From the NCBI GenBank assembly GCA_029204225.1, contig CM055113.1:5740647-5804646 (forward strand): DNA of 64,000 bases, read 5' to 3'. The stretch comes from Diphasiastrum complanatum. Taxonomy: Eukaryota > Streptophyta > Lycopodiopsida > Lycopodiales > Lycopodiaceae. Below the pieces are notes generated by a model that made no database searches, was not told the origin of the DNA, and saw nothing but the letters and a program-made list of their open reading frames with translations. Of this stretch, positions 30,021 through 46,034 are shown piece after piece (the stretch's first letter is position 1; the number at the start of each line of letters is the position of its first letter). A program made the translations under genes and the position numbers.

Positions 30021-31079
30021 TTGTCTTCTTACAGTTCTCCCAGAACTATAAAGCAAATCCAGATCGTAAGTGGCAGAAAGAATATGGTCGTTTTAACCCA
30101 AAGAACTCCATGGATATGTCCCAAGATAGTTTTAACAGCAGCCTGAAACCTACCAGTTATGAGGAAGTAACTTTTCTAGAAAGTGTTTATTTCGTTTTCC
30201 ATTGCAAATCAAAACTTCAAACATTTGCAATGTATATGTTGCACTGAACTCATGCTTTTTCTCTGCACGTAGGTTTTGTTCCCAAGATCTGAATAGAGGA
30301 CAAACCGAAGAAAAATTTTATACCATTGCCTGCTCTATTTGTACTGATTCTGAGCATCTTCTTTTCAATGCCAGGTGCTTTCAAGCAGCTCTCTTAAACT
30401 CTACAAAGAACCAAGTTTTGGAAAGCGACCTACTTACAAATCTTCCTTCAATCTTAAAGCAATCTTGTATATATCTTTGCACTGAAAAGTTAATATACTA
30501 CTTATGGATTGTGAAGGTGGCCAAGATAGCCAAAGCGTTCAGCAAGCATATTGGAGCCATCAAATACAGGATGAATGTGCTCATCTTTACATGTTGACAA
30601 ATCAATGCATCAAAGTAAGTGGTGGGATTTAGGAGGATACTTTTACTAATTTCCACTTAGAAATATACTATCTAGCAAATTCGGGCTAGTATGCTCCATT
30701 CTTTACTTTCCAAACCATGTACAGAGGGAAGACACGGAATTGACCAAATAATTTTACCATTCCAAATAACTTGGGCATTCCATATGACTTTTTTGGATAG
30801 AAATGTCCATATCGTGCAAAAACCATGTAAATGCATATCCGTCAAAGATGTGCCTCCTCTGGGAAATTCATCCCTAGTTTTCTTTAATCTTTATCTTATC
30901 TTATATGTGACGTCTTTTGTTCCTAAAATGTAGTTTCTTTAACTTGCTCTCTGCTTCAACAAACTCTCCCAACTTGCAGGTTTCATATTCAGGTACCTGA
31001 TGATCTCACTTCTGATGAATTACTCTTCGCTGGTCATTGGATGAAAGTTCTAGTCAGTGGACATTATCTCTACGACTAG
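30000..31079 (+). other. Exon-like open segments, gene not recognised
   Basis: Three stretches read like coding exons with splice-like borders. 30273-30374 (CACGTAG before, GTGCTT after) gives FCSQDLNRGQTEEKFYTIAC, then SICTDSEHLLFNA. A second near 30515-30614, ending before GTAAGT, gives EGGQDSQSVQQAYWSHQIQ and DECAHLYMLTNQCIK. A third, 30980-31079, after TTGCAG, gives FHIQVPDDLTSDELLFAGHW and MKVLVSGHYLYD then TAG. The phases of the last two do not join directly, so either an exon is missing or some are chance. I do not recognise the protein. It could be the 3' end of an unidentified host gene or a captured gene fragment. Confidence 0.3.
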
Positions 31080-34000
31080 CCTCCATAATCAGTTGTTTTT
31101 TCTTTCCCAAGAAAAGTTATCCTATTACTCATTATCTCTGTGTATAGAAAAATGGCATCTGTAAATGTACACATTTCAGGATTACCAAGTGCTATTTTTG
31201 TTATCGATCCTCCTGCTCTGAGTAGAAGAAACAGATATGTCACAATTGTTTGGTTTGTAGAGACTCTATCAACATTAAATATGCATTTGGACTGGCATCG
31301 TAGACATTAGAAAAATAATCTGTAAACTGTGATTATACAAATGGCCTCTTAGCCAGCCTAACATTTCAACACCTTGTCACTTTCTTTTTTGACGTAACCT
31401 TTCTCAAACTGTTTTTTTTCACCATTTAAAACTTGTTTTGTTGTTTAATTAACAATCAACTGTTAACATTGTTTGACTGTCTCATTCTTGAGGCTTGATT
31501 TTTGAAATACATCAGATGTAAATTCTACTGAAATTGTCATTTTCTATTTCCAAGCTCATATACAGGCCTTGTTTGGTTTGTCCACATTGAAAATCTGGCT
31601 TCTGACAATTGCATGTTAATTTTTTTGGCTTCTTTTTGAAGACTATCTTCTGCTTTGGGTCCTGTATCTGGCTAAGCTACTTGCTTGTTTTTGGATGACT
31701 ATGTACTTTCAATTATGCTTTGAAGGCCTTTGGTGTTTTGGCACTATCATGTCTCATGACTTTGTAATAATTTCCATTGTAATTGCTCCCAAAATGTTGA
31801 TCTTTGATGTTCTTTCTGGTTTATTCTTGTATATCTCCTGGATTGCTAATAGAATCAGGTGTGCATTCCTCTATTTTAACTATTTTATGGATTCGTGTAT
31901 TAGTAGATATAGCCCTTGTTGGTAGTTTGTTAAACTATGCATTGGTGAGCTTCATCTTGGTACAACATTTGTTGAACTCTAAAGATGAAGTGAAGGTGGC
32001 ACTCAGGACTAGCTTAAGGATTATTGCTTTGTGGCAGGTAGAATAAGTTGCTGTTTCTGTTGGCAAATTTCAATGGATCAAATTTGATGGAGCATTGAGT
32101 CACAAAAATAATGCTATTCCATACCTGTAAAATTTTAGTTTGTAGGTTGCTAGGCATTGTTAATATTGTGGATCATGATTTAGATGAACAAATTTTGGCA
32201 CCACACAATAAGAGCCTAGAGTGTATCTTTATGAAGTTACAATTTTGATGTAGTAAGTTCCAATAGTCACATAGGAAATTTATAGTTAATCTTTCATTTG
32301 TGCTTTATGGATACTCGACTTTTGAAAATCTATAAATACAACCCACTACGGCATCAATTCAACATGCAAGTCCTTATTTAAAATTCAGTACAATGTCTTA
32401 CATCACCTTTCATTGTAGCATAAAACAAACCATTGTCCGTTTTATTATGAAGTTGTTGGTCAAAAGCAATTGCTCATGCACACACCAACAAATATTCTAG
32501 AAAACAAGCGTCAAAAGTTTGATCATAGTAGCCAACAATTATGAATTTATCACAGAAAGATTGCAACGCAAAGTGGAGGCATCCGACAACACAAAACATG
32601 CAACTATTTGGTAATCTTCACACTTGAGGAAACTAGTCTATGATGCATCGTTATCAACTTTCTCAACATTTGAACTTCCCCAAGTATTATAAGGTAGTTG
32701 TCCCGAAACACGACATGCTCTCTCCTTTCAAGCCTAAATAACTCTCATCAGGGTGGTAATTGGTTTGGCTAAACCATGCAAAAAGTCGCCAAGCCTTTTT
32801 CTAGCCAAAAACATCATCAGAAATAATTTTGGCTTTAGGATTTCTATGATATCATTGCCCTCAAAAAAATTTAGTTGTTTATTATATTCGTATAATATGT
32901 TCTAGCTTTGATGGTTTAGTTGGACAAATATCGAAGTCTAGAATTGAAGCTAGTTCTATTGAGTTGTAATGACAAAGTCTGTAACAAAATATTGGGAAAC
33001 CTATTTATCTCTTCGATGGTGTTTGTGTCGTATGATGTTGATATTGATTTTTTGTATATGTCTTGTTATGGCTTCATCAATTTGTTCAAAAAGCTAGTAT
33101 TACTTTTAACATATTTTCGCAATAGATGGTTAAAATAGTTGACTAGCTATTTGTGATTTTCAATTTTGTGGACAACATTTATCTTATTGGTCATAGTCAG
33201 CTGAATAGCATACAAACTTAGATTCATTCAAGTGTATGGCAAATTCCTTGCCATCTCGTTGCCTCCATTTGGTGATGCTAGTTGCATCAGCCTCTGCTCT
33301 CATATTTCTTCAATCCTCATAAGTGTAATTCGCTCACCTTTTCTCATCCTCTAGAAAACTCTCAATACATTAGGTGCTTTAACTTCTGCCTTGGATGTAT
33401 CTCATGTGTACTTACGCATTATGCCTAACTAATAATACGTTTAATCAAGCTATCTTCAACAAAAAAGAAATAAGAGACTAAGTTTTTTGATTGTGCTGAT
33501 CATACACATTGTTTTATGTATGAAGCCGATCTCATCTCTTGACCACTATCTTAGAAAGTTCCTTATCGACAAGAATGTATTTCACCTTAAACTCCCTAAG
33601 TGTTGTAGTTGTTCTCATCCAACTTGTGTCAAAAATTAGCGTGAAGTAACAATTGGGAACTATGGAACGTGATTTGCCACACTAGCTTTTAACAAGGCAT
33701 GCAGCCCTTGACACGGACAAATGCAATTTCATGTATTGCTTCTTATCAAATAAAAGCCTTTCAATATCTGAGATGAAGATCAAATGAATACCGATTTGTC
33801 ACACTCAACTTTGAAAGTCATGTGCATTTTTATAAAATTATTTCTAATCAAGCTATTTTTCTTGATTGTGAATTCACCAAAAAATGACACTGCTCCTCAA
33901 ATGCATTGTAACTTTATTATCAGTTGGTAATTGTAGCCCATAGTAATTGTTGTCTTCATATTCACATACATTATAAAAAATAGTTCTTTGTTGCATTATT

Positions 34001-34479
34001 AATCCTGGATTTCCTTTGCTATAGGTGCTTTTAAGTTTGTTGCTAAACAAGTTTCAAAATGGTTGGTTAATAAATATCAACATGTTCTTCATAAAACTTG
34101 AAAATATACTACTATAAATCAATGTTAAATCTGACTCACAAATCAATACTAAATTCAAAGATTCAACCAACATTTGGTTGCAACAATCATAAATAGATTG
34201 GTCTAACAAAATTTATGATAATATCTATCAACAATCCACAATCTTTTGCTAAAAGTTTATGCAAAGCACTTTCACATTACATGCATGTAAGTGCAAGTAG
34301 AATGCACCCAAATATCTAAAATATCTTGGCACTTATTATCCATAGTAATTATGTTACATCTTCACAATCCATTGATCAACTCAAAATAAGTTGAGAAAGT
34401 AGCCGAGATCCAAGTATTCAGATGCTACCATTGTCATGGTTGCCAAGATTCTAACTTGGCTCTGACTGTGAAGGTACTG
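31080..34479. other. AT-rich, nothing identified
   Basis: Read on both strands: only short, stop-ridden frames. No LTR ends, gene motifs or RNA genes recognised. Confidence 0.5.
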
Positions 34480-35750
34480 TACTTTAGGACCATAAATGGA
34501 TCTACAAAAGATCCACAAGAGTGATTGGATGCTCACTTAACAATCTATCAAAAAAATAGACACAAAAAAGTTGATCTAGATTGGCAATTTGACAAACAAC
34601 AAGCATTAACAATCAAAACCATTGATGAACATTGAAATACGAGCCCACACGTGTGAGACATAGGCTGTACTACAGCTTGCAAGCTGAGAAACAAGGAGAA
34701 ATTGATTTGGTTGCAGTTGGATCACAAAAACTCAATGTACATAGTGGAGTAGCTTGAGATTGCCAATGAGCTCCAAAAATAATCTATCTTCTCACTATGG
34801 GAGCTTGGAATACATATCAAATTCGACTTCCTTTGTAGATTTAGGTGAATTTCCAACATGTAATAAGGAAGTTAACTCAGCCTTTTTGCCCTAAAATGAA
34901 ACCCTAGTCTATTTCCTAGAGTCATGCTTGGTAGATAGCTAGTTGGTCAATTTTCATCTTAAATTTAGGATTTAGGTCCTATAAGCTAGGAATCACTACC
35001 AAAATGACATGACCAACCCTACGGACTTGACCTAACTAATTAGGAGTGGATTGCCACATGGCTGTGTGGAATCCACTTATGTACAAAATTTACATTATAC
35101 TACATGGTTTTTGATCAAGCTAGATTTGCCAATTTTTGGCAATTCTTCACACTCCTCAAATTTAGCTTGATCTATTTAAAACTCTCTTGAATAGATGAAT
35201 GAAAGTTTTTAGAAGTGTCTAAAAAATCCAGCTATAAACAAGGAACTTTTTAGACTCCAATAGAGAATGATGTCCATGAAGGATCTTTCACCACCTCTTA
35301 AAGGATCCCTTACAAGATGTTCCATAAATGTGTATGTACATGTAGCACACGTCAAAAACTATACATCATGCCAAGCCATGGAGTCCAAGGCATTTTGTGC
35401 ACTTGAAGATACATCAATTGAGCTATTAAGTGTGTACATAATGTTGCCAAAGACAACGTGCCTTGCTTGATCCATATGATTGAGTCTTGGTGGCTCCATC
35501 TTGATACTCTTGGTTCTTCTTGGAGTCCTTGGGTCTTTGTCAAATTTCATAGTGATGGACTCATTTTGATCTACAAATGATCTATAAGAGTGATTGATAG
35601 CTTGGTATCTTGATCTATATCAAGACTAGCATCCAAATCTAGTTCTATTTGACAATTTCTACTAATCCAAGCAAGAACAATCAAATATGATGATCCAAAG
35701 GCTTCACATGTGTGAAGTACAGCAGGTGTACGGCTTGATACCAGAAAATA
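34480..35750. repeat. Two diverged copies of a retroelement-like segment
   Basis: About 34480-34690 and 35545-35750 share, in order, GATCTACAAAWGATC, AGAGTGATTG, TTTGACAA, a CACRYGTGTGA block and a following GTACAGC-like block. On the minus strand the second copy starts CTGGTATCAAGCCGTACACC, close to a retrotransposon primer site. Probably old retroelement leaders; 35751-36128 shows nothing. Confidence 0.4.
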
Positions 35751-36128
35751 AGTTTACTAAGGAAATACAAAACATTCATCCACAAATAATTAGCTTAAGA
35801 GAGTGAAAACAACAAGATTGCTCCCAAATCAATGTTTCTCATCATTGACGTCACAATGCATCCATCATAGATCAAGTACACAATCATCATAATATCTCTC
35901 TAGGATGCTTCTATCACGTGTGGGACAACTCATTCTACTAATCCATATCCACTTTGGATAAGATCTATCTAATTTGCCACATCATCCATTGGTGGTTAGT
36001 GTTGACCTTCTAGATTTCTACAATCTAGGAGATAACTCCTACAATTTAGGAGATTTGACATTTGACTCAAATAAAATGTAAGTACAATGGATCTGAATAT
36101 TACAAGTGTCATTTCACACGTGTGGATC

Positions 36129-36856
36129 TGTCAGAAATTGTGAACTCCTGCAACTTTGTCGCGACGCGAAGCGAAGCGACATGAAGCGAAGGTCGAATGG
36201 CGAACAATTCGCGAAAGTCAACATACTTTGAAAACCCTAAGACATGATATGAAGCGAAGGTCGAAGGTCGAATGATTCGCGAAATTCAAACATACCTCCA
36301 GGACCAAAAGACATGACATGACATGAAACGAAAAGAAAACGAAAGAAAATCTTTTGCGCTTCTAGCTAGCAACTCAACGGGAATGGAGTCTTAAACTTCA
36401 TGCTCAATTGAAACAATTAGCAATAACAGAGAGTAACTAACTAGTTTATTAGTATTGACTACTCTTGTAATTCTCTGTTTAGCTATCTTGTAAAGTCCAC
36501 GCAGTGGAGATATAAACGCAAATTTTGAATCAACATATGTAGAAGAAAAAGAGCGAGAGTAGAGAGAAAAAATAGAGATACGAAATAGTTGTGCAGAAAG
36601 TCTGCCAATGAGCAAAACACAGCGAAAGAGGTGAGTGTCAGGCGCCAACAAGTGAGACACTGATTATCTCGCTCTAAAAATCAAAACTGATAATACAGTT
36701 GCTCTCTCTTGTCCATCTCCTTGTTTTTTGCCATCTTGATTGCTAGAATGATTTCTGTCCTGTTATCTACAGTCGTGTGCTTAGGATCCTGCAAGCTTCT
36801 GCGCAAGAAAAATTGAAAGAAAACAATCTGTTCGCAAAACAAACCCGTTCACGACA
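36129..36856 (+). repeat. LTR of a copia element
   Basis: Begins TGTCAGAAATTGTGAAC and ends CCGTTCACGACA, the ends being inverted repeats of one another (TGTC...GACA). It is followed at once by TGATATCAGAGCTC, a primer-site variant, and a copia gag. Near its start (36165-36340) GAAGCGAAGGTCGAA and GAATGATTCGCGAAA-like units recur. No partner LTR was found. Confidence 0.7.
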
Positions 36857-36920
36857 TGATATCAGAGCTCTCAGATTATCACGACTGATATCTGAACTGT
36901 GATTTTCTAGGCAACACAAT

Positions 36921-37555
36921 ATGGCTGCAACGATCCAAACAAGAATAACAATCAGTCTTGATGGCAAAAACTATAGAATATGAAAATTCAAGATCAAAAC
37001 GCTTCTGAAGGGTGAAGGCATCTGGTCGGTGACCGAACTCTCAAAGGTGCAACCTCCAGAGAGAGACCCGAGGAGAGTTGAGTGGATCAAAAAGGATGAG
37101 CGTGCAATGGTAATCATTGTTTCGTCTATCAATGAAGATCTACTCATGCAGACTGAAGACTACGAAAGCAGCCATGCAGCATGGGAAAGATTAAAACAAA
37201 AGTACGAAGTGAGGACTGCCGCTTTAGTGATGTATCTTCACAATCAGCTGCAATCCCTACGATGAGATGGCAACCAGTTGGATCAGCATGTTGCGAAGAT
37301 CAGAACGATCTTCGCTCAACTCGCTACATCTAGACAAAAACACTAGGTCCTAGCACCACAACAGCTAATGTACTTCATGAAGTCTCTACCTACGTCCTAT
37401 CATGAGAATGCTCATACTGAGTCTACCAGATATGACATTTGACAAAGCAGTCAGTCTTGTCGCTGATGAGAGACTGATGAGGGACGAAGGAGAAGGAAGC
37501 AGTGATCAAGAGAAAGCTCTCTTCACAAAAGGATAGAAGAAGAACAAGAACAAGC
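36921..37555 (+). pseudogene. Copia gag fragment
   Basis: MAATIQTRITISLDGKNYRI (then a stop) KFKIKTLLKGEGIWSV, followed by SSHAAWERLKQKYEVRTAAL and YLHNQLQSLR, is the copia gag order; several stops follow. It ends in a lysine-rich stretch at about 37555, where minus-strand gypsy sequence begins. Confidence 0.8.
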
Positions 37556-38450
37556 CCAGATTCGACCTGGCATGGAGCTCTGTATAGGCTTTAGGGTGTT
37601 TTGAAACTCTTTCGTTAGTTTCTCCATCTGTTGTTGGTATTGCTGGTTAAGCAACTCCATCTGGCTTTTCCATAATTGTTCTCGAGTTTCCTCGTTTGGT
37701 CTAGAGTCATGGACAACACAGTGTGCTCTTCGTTCTCTTGGTTCATCAACATCCAATCCCTCGTCCTCTTCTCGGATGACATCAGACATGGCTTGTTTTA
37801 ATGATGTGTATTCATCATTAGATCTGAGTTCACGCCTGATCCATCTGAGAAGTTTTACTAGAAACCAGATGATGAGCATGGACTCGATGGATTGTTCTTG
37901 TACCTGACGTTTTAATCATTTAGGTGTTTCAATATAGTCACATACGTTTTCATCTTTTCTCATTTTGATATTGCTTAATTTGACAAATGGACTCTCAATC
38001 AAACAAAATGGTTTGAATCGCTTGATGAAGGCTTCTTTCAAGAGTGACCAATCTCGTTTATCTTCACGATCCAAGTTGCCATTCTCGTGCTCGATCGATC
38101 AAGGTCATCGAGAAGAGTTGTACCATGGCTTCAGGAGATGTCTCACCATAGACATCACAAGCATTCTCAAAGTCTTGGAGAAATCTTTGAGGATCGGAAT
38201 TTCCGTCGTACTTAGGAAGGTCTAGCTTGGGTGTGCACTTTTCAGTACGAGGACCGTGGTTGGCAAAAGCTCCATTTAAGTGAGCTCTTGTGTGTAATGA
38301 CTTAGCAGCATGAAATTGTGGTCTGTCATAGGCAACTGCAGCTCTCATAGGCTCCCATCTCTCGAATGGGTTGGTGGATGGCTCATGGAATTGTGATTTC
38401 ATGCGAGAGTACCTATTGTATCTAGCTTGTTCTGTGGAAGGAGATACCAT
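37556..38450 (-). pseudogene. Ty3/gypsy gag, minus strand
   Basis: From 38450 downwards: MVSPSTEQARYNRYSRMKSQ, then PKLDLPKYDGNSDPQRFLQD and VQLFSMTLIDRAREWQLGS, the retrotransposon gag domain (capsid). After frame changes it continues with WSLLKEAFIKRF and EYTSLKQAMSDVIREED and a coiled-coil-like Gln/Glu-rich end (WKSQMELLNQQYQQQMEKL) at about 37560. It has no zinc knuckle or pol; the element is truncated there. Confidence 0.8.
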
Positions 38451-38699
38451 CTCTGGTGGATAGTCCTCTATGGAATTAGGATCGTCATAGATGATCCATA
38501 TGAAAAATATAGAGTACCTTAGGATTGGGTATTTGGGCTTCTTGGATTCTTTTTTTCTTTAAACACTCTAAATTCAAAATATATCAAATTATATTAATCA
38601 GAGTATAGTGATTTGTATATATCCAAATGGCACAATATTCAAGGTAGTAGTATTGTAAAAGGCCTTAGTTGATAGCTATGGCAATTGGCTAGTGGTAAG

Positions 38700-39290
38700 G
38701 TCAAGTCAAATTAGAGTTGACTTCCAAGTTGACTCGGCTAGGTTGAGATGTCAAGGCAATGACTCGATTGAGATTTAAAAAATGGGTTCGGTCAAGATGA
38801 TACTGCAAAGACTCGGTTGAGATCTGAGTGATGGATTCAATTGAGATTTGACAGAAATACTCGGTCAAGAATGGGATGAAAAATTCTGTCGAGATCGGAC
38901 TGAAAGGTTCGTTCGAAACTTGAGTGAGATTTTTGGTCGAGATATGAGTGAAAGATTCGGTCGAGATCTTAAAGAGATATTCGGTCAAGATTGTAACAGA
39001 GAGACTTGGTCGAGATCTTAACGGAGAGACTCGGTTGAGATCGTGACGGAGAGACTCGGTCAAGATCTTAACGAGATATTCGATCGAGATCTTAATGGAG
39101 AGACTCGGTCGAGATCATAACAGAGAGACTCGGTCGAGATCTTAACAGAGTATCCGGTTGAAATGAAAGAGGACTCGACTTGATGTATGTCATGAGACTC
39201 GGCCAGGTGTGAAACGTGAAGAGACTCGGTTGAAACCAGAGTAATAGACTCGGTCAAGATGGAGAGTGTGAGACTTCAAGAACATATTGA
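38700..39290 (-). repeat. Minisatellite in the gypsy leader
   Basis: About 25 imperfect units of 20-27 bp, plus-strand form GAGACTCGGTCGAGATCTTA, between gag and the primer site. Variants TTCGGTCGAGAT and TTGAGAT predominate to the left. Confidence 0.88.
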
Positions 39291-39337
39291 ATTGCACAGA
39301 TATTTCGGTTTTGTGTAGGTTGTGTGCATATGTGTAC

Positions 39338-39354
39338 CAGTGGGAATGGCGCCA
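39338..39354 (-). other. Gypsy primer binding site, minus strand
   Basis: On the minus strand TGGCGCCATTCCCACTG; TGGCGCC is the start of the common plant gypsy PBS (Asp tRNA type), though later bases differ. It marks the end of an LTR lying to its right. Confidence 0.55.
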
Positions 39355-39357
39355 AAT

Positions 39358-40010
39358 GTTCACAGATTCCTACTGAGAACTTGTGAACACAATTAGCTCT
39401 TCATTTTCTTGATTTCTGATCTCTGAAATTGGGTGTTTCTGCCCATTCCAAGCGGTTGGCTCGTTAGTTTTGGTTCAAAGCCAATCAGGCAGAAAGATTA
39501 TTGTTTGTTGTAGTATGTTTCCCAGCCTGTCAATGGGATGCTCAGGTAATCGTTCGCTCCAATACGTGCACACCATTACACATACAACTGAAACCATTCA
39601 TCTACAAATCTGCATGCAATGCTGATAAATTTTCAATCAGTTCTTGCTACTAGCTATCTCGAAAACGTTAGAAAACAACAATATGCTCAAATTAATCTAC
39701 AAATTCACAGAACTGAAAACAAGAAACAAGAAACTAAATATTTACCAACATAATGACAATCCAAAGATCAAGAAACACCCATCTCTTGATTCTTGGATAG
39801 CCCAAGAACATCAAGAACTAGAATGTCTAGATTATGCAAGATCTGTTAGATTTTATTACGCTCAGCCTTAACAAATCGTTCAAGTAATGAGCATTCTGAA
39901 AACAAATGAAGGCCGACACAATATTTCGGACCTTTGCATTTATAAAGAACTTCATCTTTCCTTAAAACATTTTTCACGATTTTTAAGACAACATTTGCCA
40001 TGATCACCCT
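39358..40010 (-). repeat. Putative gypsy 5' LTR, outer edge not found
   Basis: In plus-strand coordinates the LTR edge is TGTTCACAGATTCC at 39358, next to the PBS. The right limit cannot be set without a second copy; copia sequence is evident from about 40020. Confidence 0.4.
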
Positions 40011-40019
40011 CAACATCAA

Positions 40020-40760
40020 GGATACTTAAATCAGCCACATACGTGCTGCTCAGACTACTAAGAATGCATGGGACATCTTAGAAACTCTCTACGATATCAA
40101 GGATGTTACTTCTAAGTTACACTTGAGGAAGAAATTCGTCACCCTGAGGACATCTGAGGCAGAAAGTGTTTCGAGTCATATCAACACGTTCAAAAATCTT
40201 ATGAGCAAATGACTGCAACTGGCTCAACCATAGAAGATTCTGATGCACTCATGACTCTATTATCAAGTCTACCTGAAGCCTAGGAAAATTGGGTAATAAC
40301 AGTTTCTACCCAGGAGCAACTCACTCTATCAAGAGTAATATCACATCTTCTACAAGAGGAGACCAGAAGACCAACATCCTCCCCAAGCTTAGGATCAGAT
40401 TCTCAAGCTCTATATTTCAAAAATCAAAAGTTTAGATCCAAGAGATCTACAAAGTCAGGTTATACTGACAAGAAGAGCAACATGTAGACTGCACCAAATT
40501 TTGGTTCAGGATCGAATTCAAGTTCTTCATCATTCAACCAGTGCATAAACCATTTTGCAGATACTGTAAGAGGACTGGCCATGAAATCAAAGACTGCCAA
40601 ACTTTGAAGTACAACAATGAAAAGAAGCAGTAGTTCCAACAACAAGCACATAGTGCTACAACTAGTCACTCAGTATGGTATGGCCAACTGCAAACCAAGT
40701 CACTTTCCACTCGACCCTGGACTAAAATTATCAAAGGAATAGTCTCCTTAGATTGAGGCA
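40020..40760 (+). pseudogene. Copia gag remnant
   Basis: TKNAWDILETLYDIKDVTSK, LHLRKKFVTLRTSEAESVS, then (frame change) STIEDSDALMTLLSSLPEA and LTLSRVISHLLQEETRR are copia gag blocks, followed by a degraded knuckle region. It is a different family from the gag at 36.9 kb, as the same domain is present in both. Confidence 0.75.
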
Positions 40761-40769
40761 GAAAAGGAG

Positions 40770-41500
40770 GAAATGAAGCGCTACCCATTTCAATCCATCA
40801 TCGACTCACTGATGTACGCAATGATTTGCACACGACTAGACCTTGCATATTCGATCAATACACAGCCAATTCCTATCAAATCCAGGCTTAACTCACTAGA
40901 AAGCGCTAACAAAGGTCATGAAGTAGATCCAAGCAACAAAAACTCTCAACATTTGCTATGGAGGAAGCCAAACTTACCAACATCCTTGAAGCCTACACAG
41001 ATGCGGATTGGACAGGAGATATTGATACCAGAAAACTTTTGGATTTGTATTTTTATCCAAGGCCCAATCTCATGGAACAACCATAAGCAAACCTCGGTTG
41101 CATTATCATCAACGGAATCCGAATACGTAGCTGTCACAAATGCAACCAAAGAGGCGATCTGACTAAGACAATTGCTAGCAGACCTCAACCTTGCACAGAC
41201 ACTTCCTATAATAACCTATTGTGACAATCAAAGCACAATAGCATTATCTCTCAATCCAAAATTTCACTCTTGCTAGAAACTCGACATCAGGTTATATTTG
41301 TTTCCTTGTAGGAGGACCCATTTCATGGAACAACAGAAGCAAAAATGCATTTCGTTGTCCTCCATAGAATCCGAATACATTGCAACTACATCAGCAGTGA
41401 AGGAGATAATCTGGCTTAGAAGATTGCTACAGGATCTGCAATTCCCACAGATCGGTCCAACAATACTCCAGTGCGACAATCAGTCTTCCAGCTGCTATAA
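40770..41500 (+). pseudogene. Two copia RNase H fragments in tandem
   Basis: First copy: MKRYPFQSIIDSLMYAMICT and RLDLAYSI (RT end), then YTDADWTGDIDTR, ISWNNHKQTSVALSSTESEY and TYCDNQSTIAL. It reaches LNPKFHS, then a second copy starts within RNase H: ISWNNRSKNA-like, SLSSIESEYIATTSAVKEI and LQCDNQSS (41278-41490). The two differ in sequence, so they come from two elements or an old duplication. All frames are broken. Confidence 0.8.
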
Positions 41501-41606
41501 ATAAATGAGCGATTGAAGAAAAAAGAGGATTTTTTTTTATAGAGATACTCCAGCAGAGATCAAACGACCAGAACGGGTCTTCTAGTAGTTGACTCCTTCG
41601 AGTTAG

Positions 41607-45039
<3,433 letters not shown>

Positions 45040-45660
45040 TAAAAGTGCTTTCATGAACTAACTTGGCCAGCCAAAAGGCTTCCAAGGAATATTATGATTG
45101 ATTGATGGGACCCTTTCTTCCACCCCCAAAAGGCGCTTGAGAGGCTCTCCAACAAGCGAGACACGTTGCCCCACAAACCCCCCCCTCTTTACTTCACTGG
45201 TGGTCAAGTTTTTCTTGTTCATGGGCCTGCTTCTCATCATTTCCATTGCCAATTTGCATAGCAAAAGAAAGCAGCTCCCCCCTCCCTCCATCACCGCTGC
45301 CAACGCGCATCCTGCATTGAGAGTGAGAAGATGGGTGGATGCTCAGCTCGCAGATCGCACGCAGTATACCTGTATCGCAGGTTTCCCTTTCGGAATTGTC
45401 TCTTTCCAGCTTCTAATTGCACAAAGAAAAAAGTACCAGCTCTTCCCTCATCGATCTCTCTCTGCCTCGGCTTATATATTATTTTTTTCTTCATGGATTT
45501 ATAAAATATTGTCAGTGCCACGGATCAGAGTTGTGGCTATGGAGATCTGATCAACACTCAGCAATTTGTACTGCTTATTCTCGCCCAAGGATCTCGCATT
45601 CTGGCATTTCTGGGTTTTTCCAGTTGGGTATTAAGGTAATGTTGCTACAATGGCTTTTTT
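45040..45660 (+). promoter_or_regulatory. Promoter/5'-UTR-like island
   Basis: Higher GC and pyrimidine-rich tracts, a TATA-like CTTATATATTATTTT at about 45471-45485, then sequence without transposon features ending TATTAAGGTAATG, which could be a splice donor. An open frame 45098-45550 has no recognisable domain. It might be the start of a non-coding exon of a host gene, but no protein homology supports it. Confidence 0.25.
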
Positions 45661-45783
45661 TATAGAGCAATGAGAATGTGAATGAGATATTTTGCTCTTT
45701 GTTCCTCCACCTGATGAAGCATGATCCGTAGCTGGCAACTGCAATCCCTAGGCCGTTTATGAAGTCGTAATGAATAGATATTA

Positions 45784-45992
45784 TGATGCATCTCCTAGTG
45801 CATCAGTTTACTCTCATTTTTAATACTCCAAATTATTGTACTGTTGCTCTCTTTCATGCATGTATATTACTACGCTGCATCTCCTAGTGCTCCAGTTTAC
45901 TCTCATTTTAAGTATTCAATAAGTACTAAGTAGTGTAATGCTCTCTCTACGCTGCATTTCCCAGTGTACTATCATGTTAAATATTCCATAGG

Positions 45993-46031
<39 letters not shown>
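45784..46031. repeat. Three-copy repeat and (TC)n tract
   Basis: GCATCTCCTAGTGC...AGTTTACTCTCATTTT begins at 45784, 45874 and, degenerate, 45951 (spacing 90 and 77 bp). A (TC)n tract follows at 45995-46031. A second (TC)n lies at 46743-46791. Confidence 0.85.

Positions 46032-46034
<3 letters not shown>

Noticed and set aside
38701-39257. Minus-strand repetitive Ser/Thr-Glu frames (up to 120 codons)
   Set aside because: They are translations of the gypsy leader minisatellite, whose unit length drifts and breaks the frame.
45098-45550. 150-codon open frame as a protein gene
   Set aside because: No recognisable domain and UTR-like composition; the promoter or UTR reading seems equally or more likely.
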